From Solirubrobacter pauli (GTDB lineage Bacteria > Actinomycetota > Thermoleophilia > Solirubrobacterales > Solirubrobacteraceae), in NCBI RefSeq assembly GCF_003633755.1, contig NZ_RBIL01000001.1, positions 1,721,426 through 1,785,425 of the forward strand: DNA of 64,000 nucleotides, given 5' to 3'. Below are positions 6,838 through 15,490 of the stretch, piece after piece. The notes below the pieces were generated by a model that saw only the letters and a list, made by a program, of their open reading frames with translations, made no database searches and was not told the DNA's origin. Made by a program: the position numbers and the translations under genes. Each line of letters begins with the position of its first letter. Within the stretch, counting starts at the first letter, position 1.

Positions 6838-8593
6838 CCAGGTGGGCGGTCGCGTCCGCCTCCGTCAGCGGACGCGAGAAGAGGAAGCCCTGCCCGAGGT
6901 CGCAGCCGAGCGCGCGCACCGCCGCGAGCTGCTCGGCGGTCTCGATGCCCTCGGCCACGGTGGAGAGCCCGAGGCCGGTCGCGAGCCCCGCGATCGCGCC
7001 GAGCACCTGGCCGCGCTCCTCCACCGTGGCGATGAACGCGCGGTCGATCTTCAGGCCTTCCAGCGGCAGCCGCTCGAGGTAGCCGAGCGACGAGAAGCCC
7101 GTGCCGAAGTCGTCGAGCGCGATCCGCACGCCGAGCGCGTGCAGCGCCTGGAGGCGGTCGACGACCGTGGCCGTGTCGGCCAGGAAGACGCCTTCGGTGA
7201 CTTCCAGCGACAGGCAGCGCGGGTTGATCGCGGCGACTTCCAGCGCAGAGCGGACGACGTCCACGATCCACGCGTTCTCGAGCTGCAGCGGTGACAGGTT
7301 CACGTTCATCGACAGCTCGTGGTCGCCGGACGTGTCCTGGAAGCGGCGCAGCGCGTCCGTCGCCTCGCGGATCACCCACGCGCCCAGCCGGTGGATCAGG
7401 CCCGTCGACTCCGCGAGCCCGATGAACCGGTCCGGCGCGAGCAGCCCGCGCGTGGGGTGCTGCCAGCGCACGAGCGCCTCGAACCCGGTGATCGCCTCGG
7501 TGTGCAGGTCGACGATCGGCTGGTAGTGCAGCTCGAGCTCCTCGCCCTCCAGCGCACGGTGCAGCTCGGCGCGCAGCGTCAGCCGCTCGCTGGCCTCCTC
7601 GCTCATGCCGGACTCGAACAGCGTCCACGTGCCCTTCCCCGAGCCCTTGGCGGAGTACATCGCGAGGTCGGCGTCGCGCAGCAGATCGTCAGCGTCCAGC
7701 TGGGCGCCGACCACGAAGCGCACGCCGATGCTCGCGTGGCAGTGGAACGCGCCGACGCTGAGCTCGAACGGCGCCTCGAAGGCCGCGAGCACGCGGTCGG
7801 CGAGGTCGGCCGCCTCCTCCACGCAGGCGACGTCCTCCGCGAAGACGACGAACTCGTCGCCGCCGAGCCGCGCGGCGGTGTCCGCGGCGCGGATCGCGCC
7901 CTCCAGCCGCCGGGCGACCGACTGCAGCAGCAGGTCCCCCTCGCGGTGCCCGAGGCCGTCGTTGACGGACTTGAAGTCGTCGAGGTCGATCATCAGCACG
8001 GCGGCGCCGGCCTGGTCGTTGCGGCGCGCCCGCGCGGCGGCGTGGCCGATCCGCTCGCGCAGCAGGGCGCGGTTCGCGAGCCCGGTCAGCGAGTCGTGGA
8101 AGGCGAGGTCGACGAGCTCGCCCTCGAGCTCGTGGCGGTGCGTCACGTCGCGGACGTTGAAGACGATCGCGCCGACCGCGGACTCCTCGAGCAGGTTCAC
8201 GACGGTGCCGTCGAGGAACCGCCGGGAGCCGTCGGCGTGCAGCAGCTGGAACTCGACCGGGAGCTGCCCGGCGCTGTCGGCCAGCGTCTGCAGGTGGCTC
8301 GTGAGCCGGCCGGCCTCCTCCTCGGGCATGAGCGAGCGCAGCTCGACGCCCTCGGCGCGGGCGGGCGCGATCCCGACGACGGTCTCGAAGGACGGGCTCG
8401 CGTACTGGATGACCCCGCGCTCGTCGATCAGCACCGTGAGGTCGGACGCGTGCTGGATCAGCGCCTCGAACCGGCGCGCGTGCTTGGCCTTCGCCCGCAG
8501 GGTCGCGAGGACCACCAGCAGGAGCGTCAGGGCCAGAAGCCATTGGGCGCCGTCTTCGAGGATCACACCTCTGGGATCGGCCGCGAGCTTCAA
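6788..8593 (-). CDS. Membrane-bound PAS-GGDEF-EAL protein (cyclic-di-GMP turnover)
   Basis: A 601-residue protein with one N-terminal membrane helix (about residues 17-31), a PAS domain (about 42-155), GGDEF (about 160-325, intact RLGGDEF at 242-248) and EAL (about 340-590, FEALVRW at 371-377, DDFGTGFSSL later). Both catalytic motifs are kept, so it may make and degrade cyclic di-GMP, with PAS as sensor. The frame begins with TTG at 8593; a GTG at 8566 (MILEDGAQWLLALTL) is an equally good start and keeps the membrane helix. It stands alone. Confidence 0.9.
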   Translation of the reverse strand: MKLAADPRGVILEDGAQWLLALTLLLVVLATLRAKAKHARRFEALIQHASDLTVLIDERGVIQYASPSFETVVGIAPARAEGVELRSLMPEEEAGRLTSHLQTLADSAGQLPVEFQLLHADGSRRFLDGTVVNLLEESAVGAIVFNVRDVTHRHELEGELVDLAFHDSLTGLANRALLRERIGHAAARARRNDQAGAAVLMIDLDDFKSVNDGLGHREGDLLLQSVARRLEGAIRAADTAARLGGDEFVVFAEDVACVEEAADLADRVLAAFEAPFELSVGAFHCHASIGVRFVVGAQLDADDLLRDADLAMYSAKGSGKGTWTLFESGMSEEASERLTLRAELHRALEGEELELHYQPIVDLHTEAITGFEALVRWQHPTRGLLAPDRFIGLAESTGLIHRLGAWVIREATDALRRFQDTSGDHELSMNVNLSPLQLENAWIVDVVRSALEVAAINPRCLSLEVTEGVFLADTATVVDRLQALHALGVRIALDDFGTGFSSLGYLERLPLEGLKIDRAFIATVEERGQVLGAIAGLATGLGLSTVAEGIETAEQLAAVRALGCDLGQGFLFSRPLTEADATAHLATARRSSGRAGLSRKR

Positions 8594-8622
8594 CCCGCAG
8601 TCAGGCCCATGTCAAGAAACGG

Positions 8623-9105
8623 TCAAGCGGCGAGGCGTGTGACCGTCGCGCCCGAGGCGGTCGCCAGCGCGGCGGGCGCGATCGGGAAGACCGTGTGCGG
8701 GTGCCCGGCGGCCGCCCACACCGTCTCGAACCGCAGCAGGTCCTCGTCCATGAACGTGCGGACCGGGGCGGGATGGCCGACCGGCGGGATGCCGCCGATC
8801 GCGTAGCCCGTGACCTCGCGCACGTAGGCGGCGTCCGGGCGCTCGATCGCCTCGCCCACCGCGGCGGCGAGCACGTCCATGTCGGCGCGGTTGGCGCCGG
8901 ACACGAGCGCGAGCACCGGCTCGCCCGACTGCACGCCGCGCATCACCAGGGACTTGACGATCGCGCCCAGCTCGCAGCCGACGGCGGCCGCGGCCTCAGG
9001 GGCGGTGCGGGTCGCGTCCGCGAGGTGGACGATGTCGGCCGGGAGCTCCAGCGCGACGAGCGCGGCGTGGACGCGGCGGGAGCTGCGGGGCAGGTCGTCG
9101 GTCAC
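8623..9105 (-). CDS. YbaK/EbsC-type aminoacyl-tRNA deacylase
   Basis: A 160-residue protein from GTG 9105 (VTDDLPRSSRRVHAAL). It has the YbaK/ProX fold: CELGAIVKSLVMRG with the conserved Lys, a PVLALVSGANRADMDVLAAAVG strand-helix, and TGYAIGGIPPVGH, the substrate loop of this family. Members hydrolyse mischarged aminoacyl-tRNA (Cys-tRNA-Pro, Ala-tRNA-Pro). This shorter free-standing type (YeaK/PrdX-like) is common in actinobacteria. Confidence 0.85.
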   Translation of the reverse strand: MTDDLPRSSRRVHAALVALELPADIVHLADATRTAPEAAAAVGCELGAIVKSLVMRGVQSGEPVLALVSGANRADMDVLAAAVGEAIERPDAAYVREVTGYAIGGIPPVGHPAPVRTFMDEDLLRFETVWAAAGHPHTVFPIAPAALATASGATVTRLAA

Positions 9106-9130
9106 GGGCGAGCACCTTAGCCACGGCACG

Positions 9131-9156
9131 CCCGGGCCGGCGCGCGCCGGCCCGGG
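9131..9156. terminator. Perfect 26-bp GC palindrome, probable terminator
   Basis: All 26 bp form a perfect self-complementary sequence of G and C only, starting CCCGGGCCGG. It lies 13 bp beyond the end of the fungalysin gene (minus strand) and before the YbaK gene. There is no T tract, so it would act as the hairpin-only type often proposed in high-GC actinobacteria. Confidence 0.5.
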
Positions 9157-9169
9157 GGAACCCCTGCCG

Positions 9170-11905
9170 CTAGGTGAAGCGGTAGTACGCGCGGTACTGC
9201 TTGCCGGTGCGCTCGGTCGCCACGAGCTCACGGCAGGTGCCGGCCCACGCCGCGTCCGTCCGCCACGGGAAGACGAACATCCCGCGGTCGTTGACGCGCA
9301 GCTCACCGAGCGCCGGGATCGGCAGCGGGCGCGGTGTGATCGCCGTCTGGCCCGGCGTCACGGTCTGCAGCGTCGTGCAGTCGACCTGGCGTGAGTACGG
9401 CGAGCCTTTGGTGAGCACGTCGAGCTCGCGGTAGCCGTCCGCGGTGAACCGCAGCTGCACCCGGTCGCCGGCCGTCACCTCGTTGAGCTGCGGCTCCGGC
9501 AACGTCGGCGACTGCAGCGTCCGCACGCAGCTCGGATGCGTGTCGAACGCCTCCGCGTTGTCGTTGCGGTCGGTCGTGCCCTGGACGGCGCTGTAGCCAA
9601 GGCCGCGGCGCGCGAAGGACGCCCACAGCGTGCACGTGTCCGCGCCGCCGCTGCGCACCTCGGCGGCGGCGATGATCGCCGACCGCGCGGCCACCAGGCC
9701 CGGGTTGCAGCCCTGGAACTTGAGGCCGTCGATCACGTACTGGATCGCCCGCAGGTTGCCGCCGCTGTTCCACGAGCCGTACAGGTTCGGGTTGAACCCG
9801 TACTTGTCGACCAGGTCCCAGGTCACGTCGTAGAGCACCGACGCCCAGCCGTGGCCGAGGCCGTGCGGGAGCGCGAGGGTCGCGCCGCCGAGCCAGCCGC
9901 CGGTCTTGATCGAGTCGTACGTGAACGGCTGGATCTCCATGTTGCGGCTGTACGGCCGCGGACGGATCCCGGCGCCCTGGCGGTCAGGCTGGAACAGCGC
10001 GTACGGCCCCATGCCGCGCGGGCCGTTCGGGTCGTCCTTGGTCGGGTCCATCAGCAGCGACAGCGCGAGGAAGTCGCTCCAGCCCTCGCCCGCCTGCTCG
10101 TTGCCGCCGAGGCAGTTGATGCCCGGGCCGCCCGTGAGGCGGTTGGACACGCCGTGCCCGTACTCGTGCAGGATGATCCCGTTCTCGAGGTCGCCGTCGC
10201 GGATGCCCGGATGGGTCGGGCTCTTGGCGAGCGTCGCCTTCGGAGCCGGCCCGGCGGCGATCAGCGCCTTGATCGCGGTGCCGTCGGCCTGGGTGACCGC
10301 CACGGCCGGGATCACCGGCGCCTCGTCGATCATCGACCCGGTGAGCACCGGCGGATTGCCGGCCGCGTCGTGGGCGACGACGACCGCGGTCGCGCCCAGC
10401 GCCTGGGCGACGAGCACGCGCTGCAGGTAGGAGCAGGCGGTGGTGCCGCCGTCGACGACGGCGATCCACTTCTTCGCGGGCCGTGAGCTCGGGAAGGCCG
10501 CGTCGTTGCAGCCGTTGCCGCCGTAGACCAGCGTCTGGTTGGCGAGCCCGGCCTTGGTCGGGGCGGGCGTGAAGCGTGACCAGCCGGCGCCGAACGACGG
10601 CCCGTCCTTGCCCTTGATGGTGAGCACATTGGGCTGGCCGAACGTCGTCGTCGAGCCCGGCCAGACGTACATCTGCATCCGGGGTGTGCCGCCGTCCTGC
10701 GCGGGCGTGCCGAAGTTGGCGTTGTTGGTGCCGTTGCCGTCCTGGGCCTCGGCGCGCACGTAGTCGCCCTCGCCGCCACCCCGGTTGTAGTTGTTGGCCT
10801 GAAAGTTGCCGGCGACCTCGTCGAACCCGAAGCGATGCAGGACGTCATGCATCATGTTGTTCGAGTAGAAGAGGTTCGTCACCGCCGCGTTGCGGTAGTT
10901 CTGCGCGTGCTCGGTCAGGTCCGCGGCGAAGTCGAACCGCAGCGCTGCACCACCGCGCGGGCTCGAGTCGAAGTCCGGCGCGTTGTTGGCGTCCTGGTCG
11001 AGATAGGCGTGGACGTTGTTGCCCTGCGTGGTGGAGAAGTCCGCGCCGGCCGCGCCGTTGACGTCGTGCCAGCCGAACGGCGAGGCGAGCGAGTCCGCCG
11101 GGTTGCCGACGAGCGAGCGTACGGCGTCGTTCGGGCTCTCCGCCGGCCACGCGATCACCCGGTAGGCGGAGCCGTCGTTGACCGGGTTCGGCGAGGCCAG
11201 CGAGAACGCCGACTGGAACGCGCCTGCTTTCGGCGCCGCCGGCGCCTCCTCGCGACCGAGCCGCGATTCGAGCTCGTCGAGGTCGTCGTGGTCGGTCCAG
11301 TCGTCGCGGGCGAGCTCCTCGCCCGTGCGCGCGTCGATCGTGACGAACCACAGGTGCGCGTCGGTCGCGTCGTCGATCGTCACCTGGTAGGCGAGCCGCA
11401 GCTCATCGCCGACCGGGTGGAAGACCTGCTTGGCGCCGATCGGCGCCGACGAGATGCCGCCGTCGGTCAGCGTCGTCTCCGCGCCCCTGCGCGCGACGAC
11501 GCTCAGGCGCTCGGGCTCGTCCAACCCGAGCTCGTCGGCCGCGGACTCGACCGCGCCGGTGACGGACAGCGTCGCCGTCGTGGAGGCGGCGGGCGCGACC
11601 TTGAGCAGGCGGCCGGCCGCGTACTTGACCTGCTTGTCGGCGCCGACGTTGACCGTGACGTGCCCGCCGGCGACGTCCAGGCCGTTGTAGCGCTGGTTGA
11701 GGTTGACGTGCGTGACGCCGGTGCCGGCCGTCACGTACTGGCTGGTGATGGTGGTGTCGGCGACGTCCGCCGCCGTCACGCCGAACTGCGCCGCGTTTTG
11801 CTTGAGGTAGTCGCGCGCGATGTCGCGCGGCTCCTGCGCGGCCGCCGCGGCCGGCACCGCCAGCACGGCAGCGGTGGTCAACGCGGGCACGAGCCCGCGT
11901 GGCAT
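9170..11905 (-). CDS. Secreted fungalysin-type (M36) metalloprotease
   Basis: A 911-residue zinc protease from ATG 11905, chosen because a signal peptide follows at once (MPRGLVPALTTAAVLAVPAAAAAQ). Then an FTP-type propeptide (ARDYLKQNAAQFGV...NQRYNGLDVAGGHVTVNV), a PepSY-like segment, and the M36 catalytic domain: ILHEYGHGVSNRL zinc site with catalytic Glu, and the third ligand in EQAGEGWSDF. A protease-associated (PA) domain is inserted before the zinc site (GYGGNGC... to ALIAAGP region). It should digest extracellular protein. The frame runs on to 12007 but that part holds no signal peptide. Confidence 0.93.
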   Translation of the reverse strand: MPRGLVPALTTAAVLAVPAAAAAQEPRDIARDYLKQNAAQFGVTAADVADTTITSQYVTAGTGVTHVNLNQRYNGLDVAGGHVTVNVGADKQVKYAAGRLLKVAPAASTTATLSVTGAVESAADELGLDEPERLSVVARRGAETTLTDGGISSAPIGAKQVFHPVGDELRLAYQVTIDDATDAHLWFVTIDARTGEELARDDWTDHDDLDELESRLGREEAPAAPKAGAFQSAFSLASPNPVNDGSAYRVIAWPAESPNDAVRSLVGNPADSLASPFGWHDVNGAAGADFSTTQGNNVHAYLDQDANNAPDFDSSPRGGAALRFDFAADLTEHAQNYRNAAVTNLFYSNNMMHDVLHRFGFDEVAGNFQANNYNRGGGEGDYVRAEAQDGNGTNNANFGTPAQDGGTPRMQMYVWPGSTTTFGQPNVLTIKGKDGPSFGAGWSRFTPAPTKAGLANQTLVYGGNGCNDAAFPSSRPAKKWIAVVDGGTTACSYLQRVLVAQALGATAVVVAHDAAGNPPVLTGSMIDEAPVIPAVAVTQADGTAIKALIAAGPAPKATLAKSPTHPGIRDGDLENGIILHEYGHGVSNRLTGGPGINCLGGNEQAGEGWSDFLALSLLMDPTKDDPNGPRGMGPYALFQPDRQGAGIRPRPYSRNMEIQPFTYDSIKTGGWLGGATLALPHGLGHGWASVLYDVTWDLVDKYGFNPNLYGSWNSGGNLRAIQYVIDGLKFQGCNPGLVAARSAIIAAAEVRSGGADTCTLWASFARRGLGYSAVQGTTDRNDNAEAFDTHPSCVRTLQSPTLPEPQLNEVTAGDRVQLRFTADGYRELDVLTKGSPYSRQVDCTTLQTVTPGQTAITPRPLPIPALGELRVNDRGMFVFPWRTDAAWAGTCRELVATERTGKQYRAYYRFT

Positions 11906-12028
11906 GGAAAGCAACGATCCCCCTTCGTTGTGTGCCGGGGCCTCCCCAAGTGGCCCGGCATCCCGCCCTACATCGCCGACGGTACGTCGTCGCGCGGAGG
12001 ATGACAAACGGATGAGCGTTGAGGTTGA

Positions 12029-12058
12029 TCAACACTCACTACTTCAGTTTTCTGTCAA
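12029..12058 (-). promoter_or_regulatory. Possible promoter with palindromic operator for the M36 protease
   Basis: On the minus strand a perfect TTGACA (12058-12053) is followed after 18 bp by TGTTGA (12034-12029). The 10-bp palindrome GTTGATCAAC (12024-12033) covers the -10 position and could be a repressor site. The -35 overlaps the end of the acetyltransferase gene. Confidence 0.35.
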
Positions 12059-12502
12059 GCGCTTCTCGTAAAAGCGCTCGGCGAACTCCTCGTCGCTGAA
12101 GGGGTCGACCTCGAGGTAGCCCTCGGACAGGTAGAGGGCCTGGGCTTCGACGAGGTCGTCGCGGGTGTCGATCTGCAGCGTCTCCATGCCGAGTCGCCGG
12201 GCCGCGTCCTCGACCGCGCGGACGATCAGCCGCGCACCGCCCCGCCGCCGGTACTCCGGGACGATGTACATGCGGGTGAGCGCGCCGTGCGCACGCAGGC
12301 CGGCGCAGCCCGCGGGCGTGCCGTCCCAGCGGGCGAGCAACCACGCCGCGAGCCCCTCGGTGCGGTCCTCGTCCATGGCGTCGTCGACCTCCTGCGGGGC
12401 GATCGGACGCCGGTGGTAGCGCTCGATGATGTCGAGGAAGTAGGCCCGGAGCAACGCTTCGGATTCCGGGCTGTCCAAAGGCTCGTGGTCGATGGTCCAC
12501 AC
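12044..12502 (-). CDS. GNAT-family N-acetyltransferase
   Basis: A 152-residue GNAT protein from GTG 12502 (MWTIDHEPLDS). The acetyl-CoA motif is clear: ALTRMYIVPEYRRRGGARLIVRAVEDAARRLG (motif A, R-R-R-G-G-A), followed by LQIDTRDDLVEAQALYLSEGYLEVDPF (motif B). It would acetylate an amine of a small molecule or protein; the substrate is unknown. It lies upstream of the protease on the same strand, 138 bp away, and its 5' end is 46 bp from the divergent secreted-protein gene. Confidence 0.85.
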   Translation of the reverse strand: MWTIDHEPLDSPESEALLRAYFLDIIERYHRRPIAPQEVDDAMDEDRTEGLAAWLLARWDGTPAGCAGLRAHGALTRMYIVPEYRRRGGARLIVRAVEDAARRLGMETLQIDTRDDLVEAQALYLSEGYLEVDPFSDEEFAERFYEKRLTEN

Positions 12503-12548
12503 GGCGGTTAGCCGCACTTTACGTGCTGTCGGGTTGCGGGTAGGTTCG

Positions 12549-12977
12549 ATGTTCGTGCGACGACCCTTCACCGCCTTGATCGCCATCGGCGCCACGCTCG
12601 GCCTCGGCGCCACCGCGATCGCCCAGGGCGGCGGGGACCCGCTCTCGATCGACTTCCAGGACGGCTGCCTGGACCACTCGCGCGTGGTCGTGAAGATCAA
12701 CGCGCCGGACGGCGACAGCATCGACGCGCTGAGCGTGCGCGCGAACGGCCGCGAGGTGCTGCGCCTCAACGGCCTGTCCGGCGAGGCGCGGATGCGCATG
12801 CGCCTCGCCTCCGCCCGCGGCCAGGTGACCGTCAGCGGCCGGCTCACGGGCGGCGAGCCGTTCTCACGCTCGCGCGACTACCGCCCGTGTGCTCCCGCGC
12901 CCGCGCCGGACCCGCAGCCCGCGCCGCAGCGCAACTCCCGCCCCGAGCCGACGCTCACCGGCGGCGGCGAAGGCTAG
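12549..12977 (+). CDS. Secreted hypothetical protein with Pro-rich tail
   Basis: A 142-residue protein starting MFVRRPFTALIAIGATLGLGATAIAQ, a typical signal peptide. The mature part has a small beta-rich domain with two Cys (GCLDHSRVVVKINAPDG...DYRPCAP) that looks like a disulfide-closed Ig-like fold, and a disordered Pro/Gln-rich tail. No family recognised. It ends 4 bp inside the convergent amidohydrolase gene. Confidence 0.65.
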   Translation: MFVRRPFTALIAIGATLGLGATAIAQGGGDPLSIDFQDGCLDHSRVVVKINAPDGDSIDALSVRANGREVLRLNGLSGEARMRMRLASARGQVTVSGRLTGGEPFSRSRDYRPCAPAPAPDPQPAPQRNSRPEPTLTGGGEG

Positions 12978-14134
12978 GCCTCCGCCTCGTCGCGCGTGGG
13001 CGGCGGGACGTGGAACGCGTCCGGCAGCGGGACGGTCGGCGTGCGCGCCACGGTCAGCGCGGCCATCAGGAACCGGAAGCCGACCGGGAACGGGCGCCCG
13101 GGCGGCGGGGGCGCGAGGTGCTCGCGGTAGAGGTCGAGCAGCTCGAGCGTCGCGCCGGCGACGTCGGCGTGCGGCGCGTCCTCGCCGACCGCGCAGGAGA
13201 GCCGCGCGAGCGCGATCGACTCGTCCGGGTCGGTCTGGCCGAACGCGCGGCCCATCGCCGTGATCAGGTGCGTGGCGATCCGGTCCAGCAGCGGGTGCAG
13301 CGCCGGCTCGACGGCGCCGGGCGCGCTGCCGACCCACGCCGGGTCCTCCCCGGCCACGAGCCGCGCCATCTGGCCGCCCATGATCGAGCGCAGCGCCTCG
13401 TCGCTCACGCCCGCCTGGAGCGCGCAGCGCGCATGGGTGAACGCGGCGGTCACCGGCAGCCCGTACGGCGAGTCGCTCGCCCAGACGATGTGCGACGGGT
13501 CCACGAGCGCGAACAGCGCGATCAGGTCGGCCGGGTTCCACCACGACGTGTCGATGAACACGTTCGGGTGCTCGGGCAGCACGTGCCAGAGCCAGGCGAG
13601 GTCGGAGATCGCGCCGTGCGCGAGGATCAGCCGCGCGCCCGGGAACTCGCTCGAGAGCGCGACCGTGGTCTGGCCGAGCGCCGGGATGCCGCGGCCGGCG
13701 TGGATGAGCACCGGCACCTTGCGCTCGTGGGCGATCGCGATGATCTCGCGCACGCCCGGCTCGTCCATCCCGAACTGCTCCGCGCGCGGGTGCAGCTTGA
13801 TGCCGACCGCGCCCGCATCGAGGCAGCGACGCGCCTCTTCCGCCGGGTGGTCACGTGGGTCGAGCCGGCAGAACGCCTCGAGCCGGTCGGACGCCGCCGC
13901 CGCGGCGATCGCGACGTCGTTCGCCTCGCGGTAGCCGCCGGGCTCGTGCATCGGGAACGTCACGGCGCGCGCGTCGGCGCGCGTCATCACGTCGACGAGC
14001 TCTTCCGGCGTCTGCCTGAAGCCGTCCGGGTCGTTCTGCCCGATGTGGGTGTGGGCGTCGTAGAGCTCCAGCGGGCCGTGCGCCGTCTGGATGCTGTCCC
14101 ACCAGGGGCGCAGGATCGCGTCGATGTCCAGCAT
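12974..14134 (-). CDS. Amidohydrolase (Amidohydro_2 / TIM-barrel metal-dependent hydrolase)
   Basis: A 386-residue protein. Metal site pieces follow the ACMSD/2-pyrone-dicarboxylate-hydrolase-like branch: YDAHTHIG (first HxH), VGIKLHPRAEQF, PVLIHAGRGI, ILAHGAISDLAWLW and the final Asp in IVWASDSPYG. Such enzymes hydrolyse or decarboxylate small organic acids with one Zn or Mn ion. The C-terminal 100 residues are less typical and may be a dimerisation extension. The substrate is unknown. Confidence 0.85.
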   Translation of the reverse strand: MLDIDAILRPWWDSIQTAHGPLELYDAHTHIGQNDPDGFRQTPEELVDVMTRADARAVTFPMHEPGGYREANDVAIAAAAASDRLEAFCRLDPRDHPAEEARRCLDAGAVGIKLHPRAEQFGMDEPGVREIIAIAHERKVPVLIHAGRGIPALGQTTVALSSEFPGARLILAHGAISDLAWLWHVLPEHPNVFIDTSWWNPADLIALFALVDPSHIVWASDSPYGLPVTAAFTHARCALQAGVSDEALRSIMGGQMARLVAGEDPAWVGSAPGAVEPALHPLLDRIATHLITAMGRAFGQTDPDESIALARLSCAVGEDAPHADVAGATLELLDLYREHLAPPPPGRPFPVGFRFLMAALTVARTPTVPLPDAFHVPPPTRDEAEA

Positions 14135-14184
14135 GGGTTGGCAACCCTACAGACGCGTCGCGTCCGGCCCTCCATACTGAGCCG

Positions 14185-14448
14185 ATGCAGTTCCGCCACG
14201 AACGCGTCCGCATCGAGACCGCGCGCCACGAGATCGAGGGCACGCTGCAGCTGCCGCAGGAGGGCTTCCGGTCGCGGCTCACGGACTTCCTGAACGCCCA
14301 GGGCGACGACTTCCTCCCGCTCACCGACGCGACCGTGACCTGGCTCGACGGCGCGCGCGAGCCCGAGCGCCACGAGTACCTCGCGCTCGCGACGCGTCAC
14401 GTCGTGCTGGTGCTCGAGCTCAGCCCAGCGCCCGCGCCATCCGCCTGA
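14185..14448 (+). CDS. Conserved small hypothetical protein
   Basis: An 87-residue protein: QFRHERVRIETARHEIEG, an LQLPQEGFRSRLTDFLN helix, FLPLTDATVTWL and HEYLALATRHVVLVLEL. The pattern of two short beta hairpins around a central helix recurs in actinobacterial small proteins of unknown function. It is divergent from the amidohydrolase (50 bp) and overlaps the end of the convergent aminotransferase gene by 29 bp. Confidence 0.65.
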   Translation: MQFRHERVRIETARHEIEGTLQLPQEGFRSRLTDFLNAQGDDFLPLTDATVTWLDGAREPERHEYLALATRHVVLVLELSPAPAPSA

Positions 14449-15490
14449 CGGCTTCGCGCAGCAGCTCGGGCGTGGTCCCCACGTTGAGGCGCACGTGGCC
14501 CTTGCCGGGTGCGCCGAAGCCGAGCCCGGGCTGCAACGCCACGCGGCCGCGCTCGAGGAAGACTGCGGCGGGGTCGTCGCCGAGGCCGGTGCAGCGGAGC
14601 CAGGCGAGGTAGGACGCCCCCGCGGGGTAGGTCACCTCGACGCCCGCAGGCAGCAGGGCAGGCAGCGCGCGCTGGTTGGCGGCGATGGTGGCGATCGTCT
14701 CGTCCAGCCAGTCGTCCCCGTCGCGGAAGGCCGCCTCGGCCGCGACGAGGCCGGCGTAGCCCGCGTGGTAGCGCAGGTGCGGGTGCAGCTTCGTCGCCGG
14801 CTCGCCGACCACGAACCCGAGCTTGAGCCCGGGCACGTTGAACGCCTTCGACGCGGACGTCAGCACGGCGCCGCGACCGGACACCGCCTGCCACGGCGTG
14901 AAGTCCGTGAACGTCAGCGGCGCGTGGATCTCGTCGACGACCACGAACGCGTCGTGCGCCGCCGCGACCGCGTCGACGGCTGCGAGCTCGTCGCGCGTGT
15001 AGACGCGGCCGGTCGGGTTGTGCGGCGAGCACAGCAGCAGCGCGCGGGCGCCCGCGGCGAACGCGCGGTCCAGCCCGTCGACGTCGATGGCGCCGTCCTC
15101 GCCGAGCGGCACCTCGACCACCGCGCGGCCCACGTGCGGGATGTCGTCGAAGTACGGCGGGTACGCGGGCGGGTTGATGATCACGCCGTCGCCCGGCTGC
15201 GTGTGGACGAGCAGCAGCTCCTTGAAGCCGATCATCACGTCCGCGACCAGCGCGACCTGCTCGGTGTCGACGTCCCACCCGAGCCGCCGCGCGTAGAAGC
15301 CGCGCATCGCCTCCAGCAGGCCGTCGGTGGGGCCGATGTAGCCGAGGTCACCGCGATCGATCGCGGTGTGCAGCGCCTCGCGGATCGGCGGCGCGAGCGG
15401 GAAGTCCATCTCGGCCACCCACGCCGGCAGCACGTCCGGCGGGTACTTGCTCCACTTCTCGCTGCCGCGAGCGACTAGCTGACTGTCCAC
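14420..15490 (-). CDS. PatB/MalY-type PLP-dependent C-S lyase or aminotransferase
   Basis: A 356-residue fold-type I PLP enzyme (GTG start at 15490). The N-terminus WSKYPPDVLPAWVAEMDFPLAPPIREAL is characteristic of the PatB/MalY branch; other landmarks are HNPTGRVYTRDEL, the PLP-Asp in VVVDEIHAPL and the Schiff-base Lys in SASKAFNVPGLKLGF. PatB/MalY enzymes cleave cystathionine or cysteine to pyruvate, ammonia and thiol. It is the last gene after korA-korB, overlapping korB by 16 bp. Confidence 0.88.
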   Translation of the reverse strand: MDSQLVARGSEKWSKYPPDVLPAWVAEMDFPLAPPIREALHTAIDRGDLGYIGPTDGLLEAMRGFYARRLGWDVDTEQVALVADVMIGFKELLLVHTQPGDGVIINPPAYPPYFDDIPHVGRAVVEVPLGEDGAIDVDGLDRAFAAGARALLLCSPHNPTGRVYTRDELAAVDAVAAAHDAFVVVDEIHAPLTFTDFTPWQAVSGRGAVLTSASKAFNVPGLKLGFVVGEPATKLHPHLRYHAGYAGLVAAEAAFRDGDDWLDETIATIAANQRALPALLPAGVEVTYPAGASYLAWLRCTGLGDDPAAVFLERGRVALQPGLGFGAPGKGHVRLNVGTTPELLREAVRRMARALG

